This document shows, piece after piece, positions 10,211-19,008 of a DNA stretch of 64,000 nt. This DNA is from Flavobacterium anhuiense (lineage in GTDB: Bacteria > Bacteroidota > Bacteroidia > Flavobacteriales > Flavobacteriaceae). Each line of letters starts with the position of its first letter. Position 1 is the first letter of the stretch. Position numbers and translations under genes: made by a program. The DNA is taken from NCBI RefSeq assembly GCF_900101855.1, contig NZ_FMVC01000001.1:496001-560000 (forward strand), read 5' to 3'. Under the pieces are notes generated by a model, which was not told the DNA's origin, did no database searches, and worked only from the letters and a program-made list of their open reading frames with translations.

Positions 10211-10242
10211 TTAGGATTTAAGCTTAAAAATTGAAATCCTAA
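10211..10242. repeat. Inverted repeat in the nuoM-nuoN gap
   Basis: A 9-bp perfect stem (TTAGGATTT / AAATCCTAA) with a 14-base loop sits between nuoM and nuoN. No T-run follows, so it is not a classical terminator. It could modulate nuoN expression or be a repeat relic. Confidence 0.6.
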
Positions 10243-10257
10243 ATCAAAAAGATAAAA

Positions 10258-11649
10258 ATGAATACATTAATAGCTATAACAGGATTGGGTATTTTCTGCC
10301 TATTGTTTGAAATTCTTAATTTAAGAAAGGCGATCGTTCCTATTACCATTTTGGGTTTATTAGGGGTATTGGCACTTAATTACTGTGAATTTGGAGCAGA
10401 ACAAAGTTATTACAACAACATGATAGCAGTGAGTAAGTTTTCTACAGCTTTTTCATCATTGTTTATCGTTTTGACTATTTTCCTTGTAGCATTAAGCCAT
10501 AATTTTTACCATAATCACCCAACGAAAATTTCTGATTATGTTGCTATTAAAGTTTTCTTACTAGCTGGAGCTGTAGCAATGGTTTCTTTTGGAAACTTAG
10601 CCATGTTCTTCTTAGGAATCGAAATTCTATCTATTGCTTTATATGTTTTAGCGGCAAGTGACCGTTTGAATATTAAGAGTAACGAAGCAGGTATGAAATA
10701 TTTCTTAATGGGATCTTTTGCTTCTGGAATTATTTTATTTGGAATCTGTTTGATTTACGGAGCAATGGGAACTTTTGATATCAGTGAAATCCATGAGAGT
10801 GCTTTATCTGCAGAATTACCGATCTGGTTTCCTATTGGATTGATTTTAATGATTATCGGAATGTTATTTAAAGTGGCAGCTGTTCCTTTCCACTTCTGGG
10901 CTCCAGACGTTTACGAAGGTTCTCCAGCTCTAACAACTGCCTTGATGAGTACTTTGGCAAAAGTAGTAGCTATTGCAACTCTATTTAAGCTAATCTCTGG
11001 CATGAATGTAATTGCTTCACTCGACAATCAAGATCTCTTACATACGTTTGAAGTTATTGTAGTTATCATTTCTATTGCTTCAATGTCTGTTGGTAATATC
11101 ATGGCATTACGACAAGTAAACGTAAAACGTATGCTTGCTTTCTCTGGAATTTCTCATGCAGGTTTCATGTTAATGGCATTATTAACGGTTTCTGCTTCTG
11201 CTGGAGTTCTACTGTATTATACTACCGCATATGCATTGGCAGGGATCGCGGCTTTCAGTGTAATCTTATATGTTTGCAGAGATCATGATAATGAAGATAT
11301 TACAAACTTCCATGGTTTAGGAAAAACAAATCCGCTATTAGCAGCAATCCTTACAGCTTCATTATTGTCAATGGCCGGAATTCCAATTTTCTCTGGATTC
11401 TTTGCCAAGTTATTCTTATTCGACCAAACCATTCAAGCAGGATATATTGGTTTAGTAATCGTTGCAGTAATCAACTCAATTATAAGTGTTGGATATTATT
11501 TTAAACTTATTATTGCGATGTATTCTAAAGAACCTAATCAAGAAAGAACAGGAAAACCATTCCTTATTTATGCTACAGCTGTGGTATCAATTGCTTTAAA
11601 CATTGCATTAGGTTTATTCCCATCATTAGTTTTAGACTTATTGAAATAA
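10258..11649 (+). CDS. nuoN: NADH-quinone oxidoreductase subunit N (NuoN), antiporter-like proton pump
   Basis: This is the third antiporter-like pump, adjoining NuoK in the membrane arm (463 aa, about 14 helices). Visible blocks are LGIEILSIALYVLAA (helix-5 Glu), PFHFWAPDVYEGSPALTTALMSTLAK and NVKRMLAFSGISHAGFML. It is the last nuo gene; a terminator lies about 36 bp downstream. Confidence 0.96.
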   Translation: MNTLIAITGLGIFCLLFEILNLRKAIVPITILGLLGVLALNYCEFGAEQSYYNNMIAVSKFSTAFSSLFIVLTIFLVALSHNFYHNHPTKISDYVAIKVFLLAGAVAMVSFGNLAMFFLGIEILSIALYVLAASDRLNIKSNEAGMKYFLMGSFASGIILFGICLIYGAMGTFDISEIHESALSAELPIWFPIGLILMIIGMLFKVAAVPFHFWAPDVYEGSPALTTALMSTLAKVVAIATLFKLISGMNVIASLDNQDLLHTFEVIVVIISIASMSVGNIMALRQVNVKRMLAFSGISHAGFMLMALLTVSASAGVLLYYTTAYALAGIAAFSVILYVCRDHDNEDITNFHGLGKTNPLLAAILTASLLSMAGIPIFSGFFAKLFLFDQTIQAGYIGLVIVAVINSIISVGYYFKLIIAMYSKEPNQERTGKPFLIYATAVVSIALNIALGLFPSLVLDLLK

Positions 11650-11685
11650 GATAACCTCTTGATTTAAAATACTCGAAAATCCATT

Positions 11686-11711
11686 AAATTAATTTTTAAT
11701 GGATTTTTTTT
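11686..11711 (+). terminator. Terminator of the nuo operon
   Basis: An AT-rich stem AAAATCCATTAAA pairs with TTTAATGGATTTT and is followed by a continuous run of Ts, 36 bp after the nuoN stop. Confidence 0.85.
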
Positions 11712-11760
11712 ATGCCTTACATAAGAACAGAAATTCATGTTAAAAAATTCTTTCCAATAA

Positions 11761-11789
11761 TTGCACTTCAAAAAATCTCCATATATTTG
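11761..11789 (+). promoter_or_regulatory. Bacteroidota-type promoter for the Bax-inhibitor-1 gene
   Basis: TTG at 11761-11763, an 18-bp spacer, then TATATTTG at 11782-11789. This fits the TTG-N(17-23)-TAnnTTTG rule. The start codon is 24 bp downstream. Confidence 0.75.
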
Positions 11790-11812
11790 AGTTCAATTAA
11801 ATGTATTAAAAT

Positions 11813-12583
11813 ATGAACTTTAATTCAAAAAATCCATTTTTAAACAGTAAGCGTTTTTCATCAAACGCTGAACCAAGGACAGAAGTACACCAAGCTCAGA
11901 TTATTGACTACAATCAAGAAATGACGGTGTCTGGAACTATCAACAAAACAGCAATCTTATTCCTTATTTTGTGTGGTGCTGCTATGGTAACATGGTGGAT
12001 GACTTTTAATGGAATAAATCCAATGTTGCCTACAATTGGCGGTGCTATTGTTGGTTTCATTTTAGTATTAGTTTCTTCGTTTAAACCGCAATTATCTCCT
12101 TACCTAGCTCCAGGATATGCCCTATTTGAAGGATTATTCATAGGAGGTATTTCTGCAATATTTGAATTAAAATTTCCTGGAATCGTAATTAATGCAGTTG
12201 GTGCAACTCTTGTTACTTTCTTGGTTTGTCTTGGTTTGTATAAATTTAGAATCGTTAAAGTTACAGAACAATTCAAATCTGTTGTCGTTGCGGCTACATT
12301 AGCAATTGCAACATATTATTTAATTTCTTGGGTTGTATCAATGTTTTCAAGCTGGACACCTGTTCATTATGGAAATTCTATGATGAGTATTGGTATAAGT
12401 GTTTTTGTTATCATCATTGCTGCTCTTAATCTTTTCTTGGATTTTGATTTAATTGAAAAAGGAGCAAGAGAAAAAATGCCAAAATTTATGGAATGGTATG
12501 GAGCAATGGGATTGATGATTACTTTGGTTTGGTTGTATATCGAATTCCTAAGACTTTTAACAAAAATTTCTAGTAGGGACTAA
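11813..12583 (+). CDS. Bax inhibitor-1 / YccA family membrane protein
   Basis: This is a 256-aa protein with seven predicted hydrophobic helices after a 40-residue polar N terminus. It matches the bacterial YccA/YetJ-like branch of the BI-1 family: an early PFLNSKRF-type segment, LAPGYALFEGLFIGGISAIFE in the middle, and the terminal FLDFDLIEKGARE ... MEWYGAMGLMITLVWLYIEFLRLL block, whose acidic residues form the di-aspartyl pH sensor in structurally studied members. Family members affect ion leak or membrane-protease activity; the physiological role here is unknown. It stands alone, with its own promoter and a terminator after it. Confidence 0.88.
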   Translation: MNFNSKNPFLNSKRFSSNAEPRTEVHQAQIIDYNQEMTVSGTINKTAILFLILCGAAMVTWWMTFNGINPMLPTIGGAIVGFILVLVSSFKPQLSPYLAPGYALFEGLFIGGISAIFELKFPGIVINAVGATLVTFLVCLGLYKFRIVKVTEQFKSVVVAATLAIATYYLISWVVSMFSSWTPVHYGNSMMSIGISVFVIIIAALNLFLDFDLIEKGAREKMPKFMEWYGAMGLMITLVWLYIEFLRLLTKISSRD

Positions 12584-12603
12584 CAGTCTCATTTAAATAA
12601 TCC

Positions 12604-12640
12604 AAAAGCCTTTTTGAGTAAAATCAGAAAGGCTTTTTTT
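12604..12640 (+). terminator. Terminator of the Bax-inhibitor-1 gene
   Basis: Stem AAAAGCCTTT ... AAAGGCTTTT with a loop of about 17 bases and a T-run, 20 bp after the stop. Confidence 0.85.
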
Positions 12641-12740
12641 ATTTCAACCCAATTATTTTTCTGATTCTAAAAATTAAAACTTTAAGAATAATCTTTTATT
12701 TAAAACACTAAAAGAATCTATTTCTTACAAAAAATGAAAA

Positions 12741-12986
12741 TGTAATTTATGTAATAAAAAAAAATTACAGATTCCCACTCCTTCTTTTTGCTTAAGGTTT
12801 AAAATTGTATAAAGCGAGAAAAATTCAGCATTCTTCATCTGATTTAGAATATGCAATAAATTACAATTAATGCAATTTATTACATTTTTAACATTTTAAA
12901 AGCTAAAAAATTTAACTATCCTCTTTTTTTTAGTAAAAAAATTATACTATTAAAAATTAATATATAATTTTGTGTAATCGATTACA
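12741..12986 (+). promoter_or_regulatory. Pectate lyase control region: 14-bp LacI-type palindrome and scattered half-sites
   Basis: A perfect palindrome, TGTAATCGATTACA, lies at 12973-12986 directly after a -7 box TAATTTTG (12965-12972), so a bound protein would cover the transcription start. The CG-centred form is typical of LacI-family operators. Copies of the half-site occur upstream: TGTAAT at 12741 and 12750, ATTACA at 12764, 12860 and 12879. The rest of this 469-bp gene-free stretch (12584-13052) holds only the preceding terminator and AT-rich DNA. The regulator is not in the window. Confidence 0.7.
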
Positions 12987-13052
12987 ATTAAACCACTTGG
13001 AATCGTAAGTAAAACCACTTACTTATTTTATTAACTATCTTAAACAAACCTT

Positions 13053-15908
13053 ATGAAAAAAAACCTACTTTTCGTAGCTGTCTTTCTTATGACAGTTCAA
13101 TTATGGGCTCAAACCATTCAGATTAATGAAGCTTCTGGCTGGCTGGAATCTGCTTTTGTAAAATGGCAACCAGTCAGCGGTGCCCAGACCTATAATGTGT
13201 ATTATACGGGTAACGGATTTACAGACCAAAAAATAGATGACCAGCTAATTAGAAGTTATGGCTCCTATTTTCGCGCTGATATTCCTGGACTTAAAGCTGG
13301 AAACTATACTGTAAAAGTAAAACCTGTAGTAAATGGTACTGAAGGAACAGGAGCAACGACAGGAAGCCTTACAGTGTCGGCACACGACAGAAATGGATTT
13401 GCATTTGAAGGCGGACGTGTTCCGGGAGGATACAAAGCAGACGGAACTCCAAAAGACAATGCCGTAATTCTTTACATTACGCAAAACACCAAAAATACCA
13501 TTTCGATGAATATTACTGGGGCTAGTGCAAATCCTTGCATTGGTCTTCAAAATATTCTTTACGCGATTAAAAAAGGAAAAGATACACGTCCTTTTATCAT
13601 TCGTTTAATTGGAAATATTACCGATATGAACGTTATGGAAGGTGGCGACGTGGTTATCGAAAACGCAAACAATGCTTCAAGTTACGTTACTTTTGAAGGT
13701 ATTGGAGATGATGCAGTTGCAAATGGATGGGGAGTTAGATTGAAATCTGCTTCAAACATAGAAGTAAGTAATCTCGGATTTATGAACTGCAACAGTACTG
13801 CAGGGGATAACGTAGGAATGCAACAGGACAATGACCATGTTTGGGTTCATAACTGCGATTTATTCTATGGGAATGCAGGAAGCGATGCTGACCAGATAAA
13901 AGGTGACGGTGCACTTGACAATAAAACTTCGACCTATATCACATTATCTTACAACCACTTTTGGGACAATGGAAAAGCAAGCCTTTTAGGTTTAAGCGAA
14001 GGAACAACTTCAGGACTGTACATCACGTATCACCATAACTGGTTTGATCACTCAGATTCTCGTCATCCTCGTGTACGTTATTATTCAGCGCATATTTATA
14101 ACAATTATTATGATGGAGTTTCTAAATATGGAGCAGGATCAACTCTTGGATCATCGCTTTTCATGGAAGGAAATTATTTTAGAAATAGCAAACACCCAAT
14201 GCTGACTTCTTTACAAGGTTCTGATATTTGGGATGAAGCCAATCAAGTAAATAACGCTGGAACAATGGGAACATTCTCTGGTGAAGCTGGAGGAAGCATC
14301 AAAGCTTTCAACAATACTTTTGATGCTTCTAACGGAACAAATAATATGCGTTTTGTAGCTTATAATGATCCGAATCCGTTGTACAATATCTCTGGAAAAA
14401 TAAGCTCTACAACAGATTTTGATGCTTATGTGGCTGCTACAAGGGGCGAAGTGGTAAGCAGTGCCGTAAAATCTAAATCGGGCGCTAATGTTTACAACAA
14501 CTTTGATACCGATGCGAATTTATATGTAAAAAATTTAGTAATTGATAGTCCAGCAACAGCTAAAGCTAAAGCTACTCAATATGCAGGACGTGTTTCTGGA
14601 GGAGATTTAAAATGGACATTCAACAATGCTACAGATGATACTTCTTCTTTAGTTATTACAGCATTAAAAACTGCTCTTACAAACTATACTGGAACTTTAG
14701 TTGCTGTACAAGGAGAAGGAAATCCGCCTGCTGGAACGCAGACTTTAACTTTGACTTCTGCTTCAAACAACAATCAAACTGTTGCAAGCGGTACTGCAAT
14801 TTCTTCAATCGTATTTACATGGGGAGGAGATGCAACCGACGCAACTGTTACAGGATTACCTGCTTCGGGATTGACTTTTGTAAAGAATACTACAGCAAAA
14901 ACTATCACCATTTCAGGTACGCCAACTGCAACAGTTTCATACTCAATTGCAACTTCTGGAACTAGTGGTTCTCCAGCCACTGGCTCAGGAACTGTAACAG
15001 TTACTGCTGCTGGAAACCAAACTTTAACTTCAACAGGAAATAATAGTCAGACTGTTTCTTCTGGAACTGCTATCGCTTCAATCGTGTTTACTTGGGGCGG
15101 AAACGCTACAGACGCAACTGTAACAGGATTACCAGCTTCTGGTCTATCTTTTGTAAAAAATACAGCTGCAAAAACCATAACTATTACAGGAACTCCAACT
15201 GCAAATGTTTCATACTCTGTAACAACTTCAGGAACTGCGGGAACTCCTGTAACGGCATCAGGAACTATTACGGTAACATCAGGTTCTACTGGCGGATCTG
15301 AAATTCATAACTTTACAACTTCTGGAAAGACAAGTACATTCTACTCTATTACAGGAAACATGAATTCAACACCAGGTTCTGTAACCTACAATGGATTAAC
15401 TCTTACTGAGCGTCTAAAAATTGAAACAAGTACCTCCATAACATATACAACAGCTAGTGCATCTACCTTGACTTTGGTTTTCGATTCAAGTTTTACAGGA
15501 ACTATTAAAGTAGACAACGTTTCATACACAGCATCTTCAGGTATTGTAACTGCATCAATCGGTGCAGGTTCTCACACTATCACAAAAGGTTCTGTAGCCA
15601 ACCTATATTACATTAGTACAGTTTATAGTGGCAGCACTTTAAGAATGGCCTCTGCAACTGAGACTACTGCAAAAGAAAGTACAGAAACACAAATAATTTT
15701 ATACCCAAATCCTGTTTCGAGCACATTATACTTATCTGATCCAGAACAAAAAGTGCAAAAAGTACTTATCTACAATATCTCTGGAAATCTGGTAATTAAT
15801 TCCGGGAACTCTACTAGTATCGATACAAGCGGTTTAATTCCTGGCACTTACCTAGCTAAAATTTATACTGTCGACGGATCATTTAATCAAACACTAATAA
15901 AAAAGTAA
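13053..15908 (+). CDS. Secreted pectate lyase (PL1-like) with tandem repeats and T9SS sorting tail
   Basis: This is a 951-aa exported enzyme that should cleave polygalacturonate by beta-elimination. A signal peptide (to about residue 20, ending WAQ) is followed by a short fibronectin-like segment and then a right-handed beta-helix pectate-lyase domain. Its catalytic-region motif RHPRVR lies at residues 337-342, preceded by YHHNWFDHSDS and followed by HIYNNYYDG. Two tandem copies of a Ser/Thr-rich unit start near residues 563 and 656 (spacing about 93 aa). A beta-rich, possibly carbohydrate-binding segment comes next, and from about residue 882 a T9SS type A tail (LYPNPVSSTLYL ... SGLIPGTYLAKI). 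No SusC/SusD genes lie beside it, so it is a lone enzyme and not part of a local utilisation locus. Confidence 0.92.
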   Translation: MKKNLLFVAVFLMTVQLWAQTIQINEASGWLESAFVKWQPVSGAQTYNVYYTGNGFTDQKIDDQLIRSYGSYFRADIPGLKAGNYTVKVKPVVNGTEGTGATTGSLTVSAHDRNGFAFEGGRVPGGYKADGTPKDNAVILYITQNTKNTISMNITGASANPCIGLQNILYAIKKGKDTRPFIIRLIGNITDMNVMEGGDVVIENANNASSYVTFEGIGDDAVANGWGVRLKSASNIEVSNLGFMNCNSTAGDNVGMQQDNDHVWVHNCDLFYGNAGSDADQIKGDGALDNKTSTYITLSYNHFWDNGKASLLGLSEGTTSGLYITYHHNWFDHSDSRHPRVRYYSAHIYNNYYDGVSKYGAGSTLGSSLFMEGNYFRNSKHPMLTSLQGSDIWDEANQVNNAGTMGTFSGEAGGSIKAFNNTFDASNGTNNMRFVAYNDPNPLYNISGKISSTTDFDAYVAATRGEVVSSAVKSKSGANVYNNFDTDANLYVKNLVIDSPATAKAKATQYAGRVSGGDLKWTFNNATDDTSSLVITALKTALTNYTGTLVAVQGEGNPPAGTQTLTLTSASNNNQTVASGTAISSIVFTWGGDATDATVTGLPASGLTFVKNTTAKTITISGTPTATVSYSIATSGTSGSPATGSGTVTVTAAGNQTLTSTGNNSQTVSSGTAIASIVFTWGGNATDATVTGLPASGLSFVKNTAAKTITITGTPTANVSYSVTTSGTAGTPVTASGTITVTSGSTGGSEIHNFTTSGKTSTFYSITGNMNSTPGSVTYNGLTLTERLKIETSTSITYTTASASTLTLVFDSSFTGTIKVDNVSYTASSGIVTASIGAGSHTITKGSVANLYYISTVYSGSTLRMASATETTAKESTETQIILYPNPVSSTLYLSDPEQKVQKVLIYNISGNLVINSGNSTSIDTSGLIPGTYLAKIYTVDGSFNQTLIKK

Positions 15909-15921
15909 AACTAACTTAACG

Positions 15922-15956
15922 AAAAAGGCTTCCAAATTTGGAAGCCTTCTTCTTTT
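15922..15956. terminator. Shared terminator between pectate lyase and ALDH7 genes
   Basis: AAAAAGGCTTCCAAA / TTTGGAAGCCTT palindromic stem with T-rich flank, between two convergent genes; it can act on both strands. Confidence 0.85.
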
Positions 15957-15970
15957 ATATAATAACACAA

Positions 15971-17524
15971 TTACAAATCAAATTTAATTCCCTGTGCTAA
16001 TGGAAGATTTGTAGTATAATTGATTGTATTAGTTTGACGTCTCATATAAATTTTCCAAGCATCAGACCCTGATTCACGTCCGCCTCCAGTTTCTTTTTCA
16101 CCACCAAAAGCTCCGCCAATTTCTGCTCCAGAAGTTCCGATATTTACGTTTGCAATTCCACAGTCTGAACCTGTAGCAGATAAAAATCTTTCTGCTTCAC
16201 GCAAATTATTCGTCATAATTGCAGAAGACAATCCTTGTGCGACACCATTCTGAATTTCGATTGCATTCTCTACTTCGCCTGAATATTTAATTAAATATAA
16301 AACAGGTGCAAAAGTTTCATGCTGAACAATATCAAATGAATTTTCAGCTTCAGCAATCGCAGGTTTAACATAACAGCCGCTTTCATAACCTTGTCCAGAA
16401 AGCACTCCTCCTTCAACTAAAATTTTTCCGCCTTCGGCTACAACTTTATTTAAAGCCGCTGCATACATTTCCACTGCGTGAGTGTCAATTAGGGGACCAA
16501 CATGATTGTTTTCGTCAAGAGGATTTCCGATTCTTAACTGTTTGTAAGCTGCCACCAATGCATCTTTTACTTTATCATAAATACTTTCATGAATAATCAG
16601 TCTTCTAGTTGAAGTACAACGTTGTCCAGCCGTTCCAACAGCTCCGAAAACAGCTCCGATAACGGTCATTTTAATATCGGCATCAGGAGTCACAATAATA
16701 GCATTGTTTCCTCCAAGTTCTAATAATGATTTGCCTAATCTTCCTGCCACAGTCTGAGCAACAATTTTTCCCATTCTGGTTGAACCTGTCGCAGAAATAA
16801 GCGGAATTCGAGTATCAGCAGTCAATAACTCTCCTATTTTATAATCACCGTTTATCAAACATGAAATTCCTTCTGGAAGATTGTTTTCTTTAATAACCTG
16901 AGCTATAATATTCTGGCAAGCAATACCGCAAAGAGGTGTTTTTTCAGAAGGTTTCCAAACACAGACATCTCCAGAAATCCAAGCTAAAGCAGTATTCCAA
17001 GACCAAACTGCAACTGGAAAATTAAAGGCCGAAATGATTCCAACAATTCCCAACGGATGATATTGCTCATACATACGGTGTCCTGGTCTTTCAGAATGCA
17101 TTGTTAATCCGTGAAGCTGACGAGATAAACCAACTGCAAAATCACAGATATCAATCATTTCCTGAACTTCTCCAAGACCCTCTTGAAATGATTTTCCCAT
17201 TTCGTAAGAAACCAGTTTCCCAAGAGCTTCTTTATTTTGTCTCAATTTTTCTCCAAACTGACGTACAATTTCACCACGCTGTGGCGCAGGAATTAATCTA
17301 AAAGTTTTAAACGCTTCTGCAGCACTCTGGATTGCTTTTTCATAATCTTCTGCTGTTGACATTTTTACCGAAGCAATTAATTTTCCGTCAACTGGCGAAT
17401 AACTTTCTAGAATTTCTCCAGATGAAAAATTATTAATTCCTGTTGATGTTCCTTCATTTATTGTCTTGATGCCCAATTTTTCAAGAGCTTCCTTCATTCC
17501 AAATTGCGATGCTATTGTTGTCAT
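15971..17524 (-). CDS. Aldehyde dehydrogenase, ALDH7 (antiquitin) type; probable L-aminoadipate-semialdehyde dehydrogenase
   Basis: This is a 517-aa NAD(P)-dependent aldehyde dehydrogenase. The ALDH7 signature is visible: the N-terminal block resembling antiquitin, FNFPVAVWSWN in the Rossmann region, ISATGSTRMGK, LELGGNNAIIV with the general-base Glu, the catalytic Cys in TAGQRCTSTRR, and C-terminal GGEKETGGGRESGSDAWK. Family members oxidise alpha-aminoadipate semialdehyde (in equilibrium with piperideine-6-carboxylate) in lysine breakdown, so this is the likely role, though I infer the substrate from family only. No other lysine-catabolic gene adjoins it. It is monocistronic and convergent with the pectate lyase gene. 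Confidence 0.88.
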   Translation of the reverse strand: MTTIASQFGMKEALEKLGIKTINEGTSTGINNFSSGEILESYSPVDGKLIASVKMSTAEDYEKAIQSAAEAFKTFRLIPAPQRGEIVRQFGEKLRQNKEALGKLVSYEMGKSFQEGLGEVQEMIDICDFAVGLSRQLHGLTMHSERPGHRMYEQYHPLGIVGIISAFNFPVAVWSWNTALAWISGDVCVWKPSEKTPLCGIACQNIIAQVIKENNLPEGISCLINGDYKIGELLTADTRIPLISATGSTRMGKIVAQTVAGRLGKSLLELGGNNAIIVTPDADIKMTVIGAVFGAVGTAGQRCTSTRRLIIHESIYDKVKDALVAAYKQLRIGNPLDENNHVGPLIDTHAVEMYAAALNKVVAEGGKILVEGGVLSGQGYESGCYVKPAIAEAENSFDIVQHETFAPVLYLIKYSGEVENAIEIQNGVAQGLSSAIMTNNLREAERFLSATGSDCGIANVNIGTSGAEIGGAFGGEKETGGGRESGSDAWKIYMRRQTNTINYTTNLPLAQGIKFDL

Positions 17525-17705
17525 TGTAACTTTTTTGGTTAAAATTGTTATATTTTTATGTAAAGATATTGTTTTCGAATTAATTTCCCATTGAAGTTAA
17601 TTCATAAATGAAAGTAAATTTAAGTTTATTTTATAGTATTAACAGAAACAAAAACTTCAATATTGAATTTATTTAATGAAATTTGCATTACTTAAAATTA
17701 AAAAT

Positions 17706-18662
17706 ATGAACTCTTACATTAGGCTTCTCCTTTGTTTTCTTTTAGTAACAACCAATATATTTTCTCAAAAAGCAAAATCCTCATTTCAAGTAGTTCCTTT
17801 AGGAATAAAAGGCGGAATTGACGAAAAAAATCTTTCCGCTTATTTAATAGCTCCATCAAACACAACCGATTATATCTGTCTCGACGCTGGAACTGTAAAT
17901 GCTGGAATAGAAAAAGCCATAGAAAAGAAAACGTTTAAAGTTTCTACAAGCGAAGTTCTAAGAAAATATATCAAAGGATATTTGATTTCCCACGCCCATT
18001 TAGATCATGTTTCGGGATTGATTATAAATTCTCCCGCCGATTCTTCTAAAACGGTTTACGCTACCAATAAATGTATGGAAATGATGAAAAACCATTATTT
18101 CAACGATCAGACTTGGGCTAATTTTGGAGATGCAGGCTCTGGTTTTCGTTTAAAAAAATACCATTTTCAAACTTTGAATCTGGGAGAAGAAACTTCTTTA
18201 ACTAATACCAAAATGACAGTTAAAGCTTTTTCTCTTAGCCATGTTAATCCGTTTGAGAGTACTGCTTTCTTAATTAAAAATGAGAATGATTATGTCTTAT
18301 ATTTAGGTGATACTGGTCCTGACGAAGTAGAAAAAAGTAATAATCTTCGCGATTTATGGACAGCAGTTGCTCCATTGATAAAAGAAAAGCAATTAAAAGG
18401 AATTTTTATTGAAGTTTCGTTTCCTAACGAACAGCCTGACAAATTTTTATTTGGTCATTTAACCCCAAATTATTTAATGAAAGAACTTCATGTCCTAGAG
18501 GATTTAGCAGGAAAAGGTTCTCTTGAAAACTTTAAAATTATCATCACACATTTGAAACCGCCTGCAAAGAATATTGCTAAAATAAAAGAGCAGTTAAAAG
18601 CTCAAAATGATTTAGGCTTGAAGATTATCTATCCTGAGCAAGGGAAAAAACTTGAATTATAG
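17706..18662 (+). CDS. Exported class II 3',5'-cyclic-nucleotide phosphodiesterase
   Basis: The protein is about 318 aa. The N terminus (MNSYIRLLLCFLLVTTNIFSQ) is a signal peptide. The metal-binding motif H96-A-H98-L-D100-H101 and the downstream LGDTGPDEVEKS and ITHLKPP blocks match the PDEase_II family (yeast PDE1, Vibrio fischeri periplasmic CpdP), not ordinary metallo-beta-lactamases. The expected reaction is hydrolysis of extracytoplasmic cAMP or cGMP. The frame is open from an ATG at 17676, but the ATG at 17706 places the signal peptide at the N terminus, so I chose it. The neighbouring toxin gene starts 53 bp downstream with its own -7 box. Confidence 0.85.
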   Translation: MNSYIRLLLCFLLVTTNIFSQKAKSSFQVVPLGIKGGIDEKNLSAYLIAPSNTTDYICLDAGTVNAGIEKAIEKKTFKVSTSEVLRKYIKGYLISHAHLDHVSGLIINSPADSSKTVYATNKCMEMMKNHYFNDQTWANFGDAGSGFRLKKYHFQTLNLGEETSLTNTKMTVKAFSLSHVNPFESTAFLIKNENDYVLYLGDTGPDEVEKSNNLRDLWTAVAPLIKEKQLKGIFIEVSFPNEQPDKFLFGHLTPNYLMKELHVLEDLAGKGSLENFKIIITHLKPPAKNIAKIKEQLKAQNDLGLKIIYPEQGKKLEL

Positions 18663-18666
18663 AAAA

Positions 18667-18674
18667 TAAATTTG
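18667..18674 (+). promoter_or_regulatory. -7 box for the toxin gene
   Basis: TAAATTTG, 41 bp before the toxin ATG and 4 bp after the preceding stop. No TTG at proper spacing is visible, so this is a weak prediction. Confidence 0.4.
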
Positions 18675-18715
18675 TAAGTTATTTTTTATATTTTAGCCCA
18701 AATAAATTATATTAA

Positions 18716-19006
18716 ATGGAAATTGTTTGGTCAAAAAAAGCAAAATATAACTTTTACTCTATTCGAAATTATTTAGAATTATATTGGTCACCATTAATAG
18801 CAGAAAAATTTATTCTCGATGTATTAAGAGTAAATAAGTTATTAGAAAAAAACCCTCAAATAGGAAAATATAGGGATGATTTAGAATGCCGGGAAATAGT
18901 AATCTCAAAACATATTACTTTATATTATGCAATAAAAGAAAATCAAATAAAACTGATTGCTTTTTGGAATAATCGCCAACGGCCTTTAAATCCTTATGAT
19001 TTGTAA
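18716..19006 (+). CDS. RelE/ParE-superfamily toxin
   Basis: This is a 96-aa protein with the compact ParE/RelE pattern: MEIVWSKKAKYNF at the N terminus, a long helical hairpin in the first half, RDDLECREIVISKHITLYYAI (the conserved Arg followed by beta strands) and a C-terminal IKLIAFWNNRQRPLNPYDL. Family members either cut mRNA at the ribosome or poison gyrase; the sequence alone does not tell which. The usual antitoxin gene directly upstream on the same strand is missing. Instead, a candidate antitoxin lies on the opposite strand with its stop codon 2 bp from this stop. Confidence 0.85.
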   Translation: MEIVWSKKAKYNFYSIRNYLELYWSPLIAEKFILDVLRVNKLLEKNPQIGKYRDDLECREIVISKHITLYYAIKENQIKLIAFWNNRQRPLNPYDL

Positions 19007-19008
19007 AT

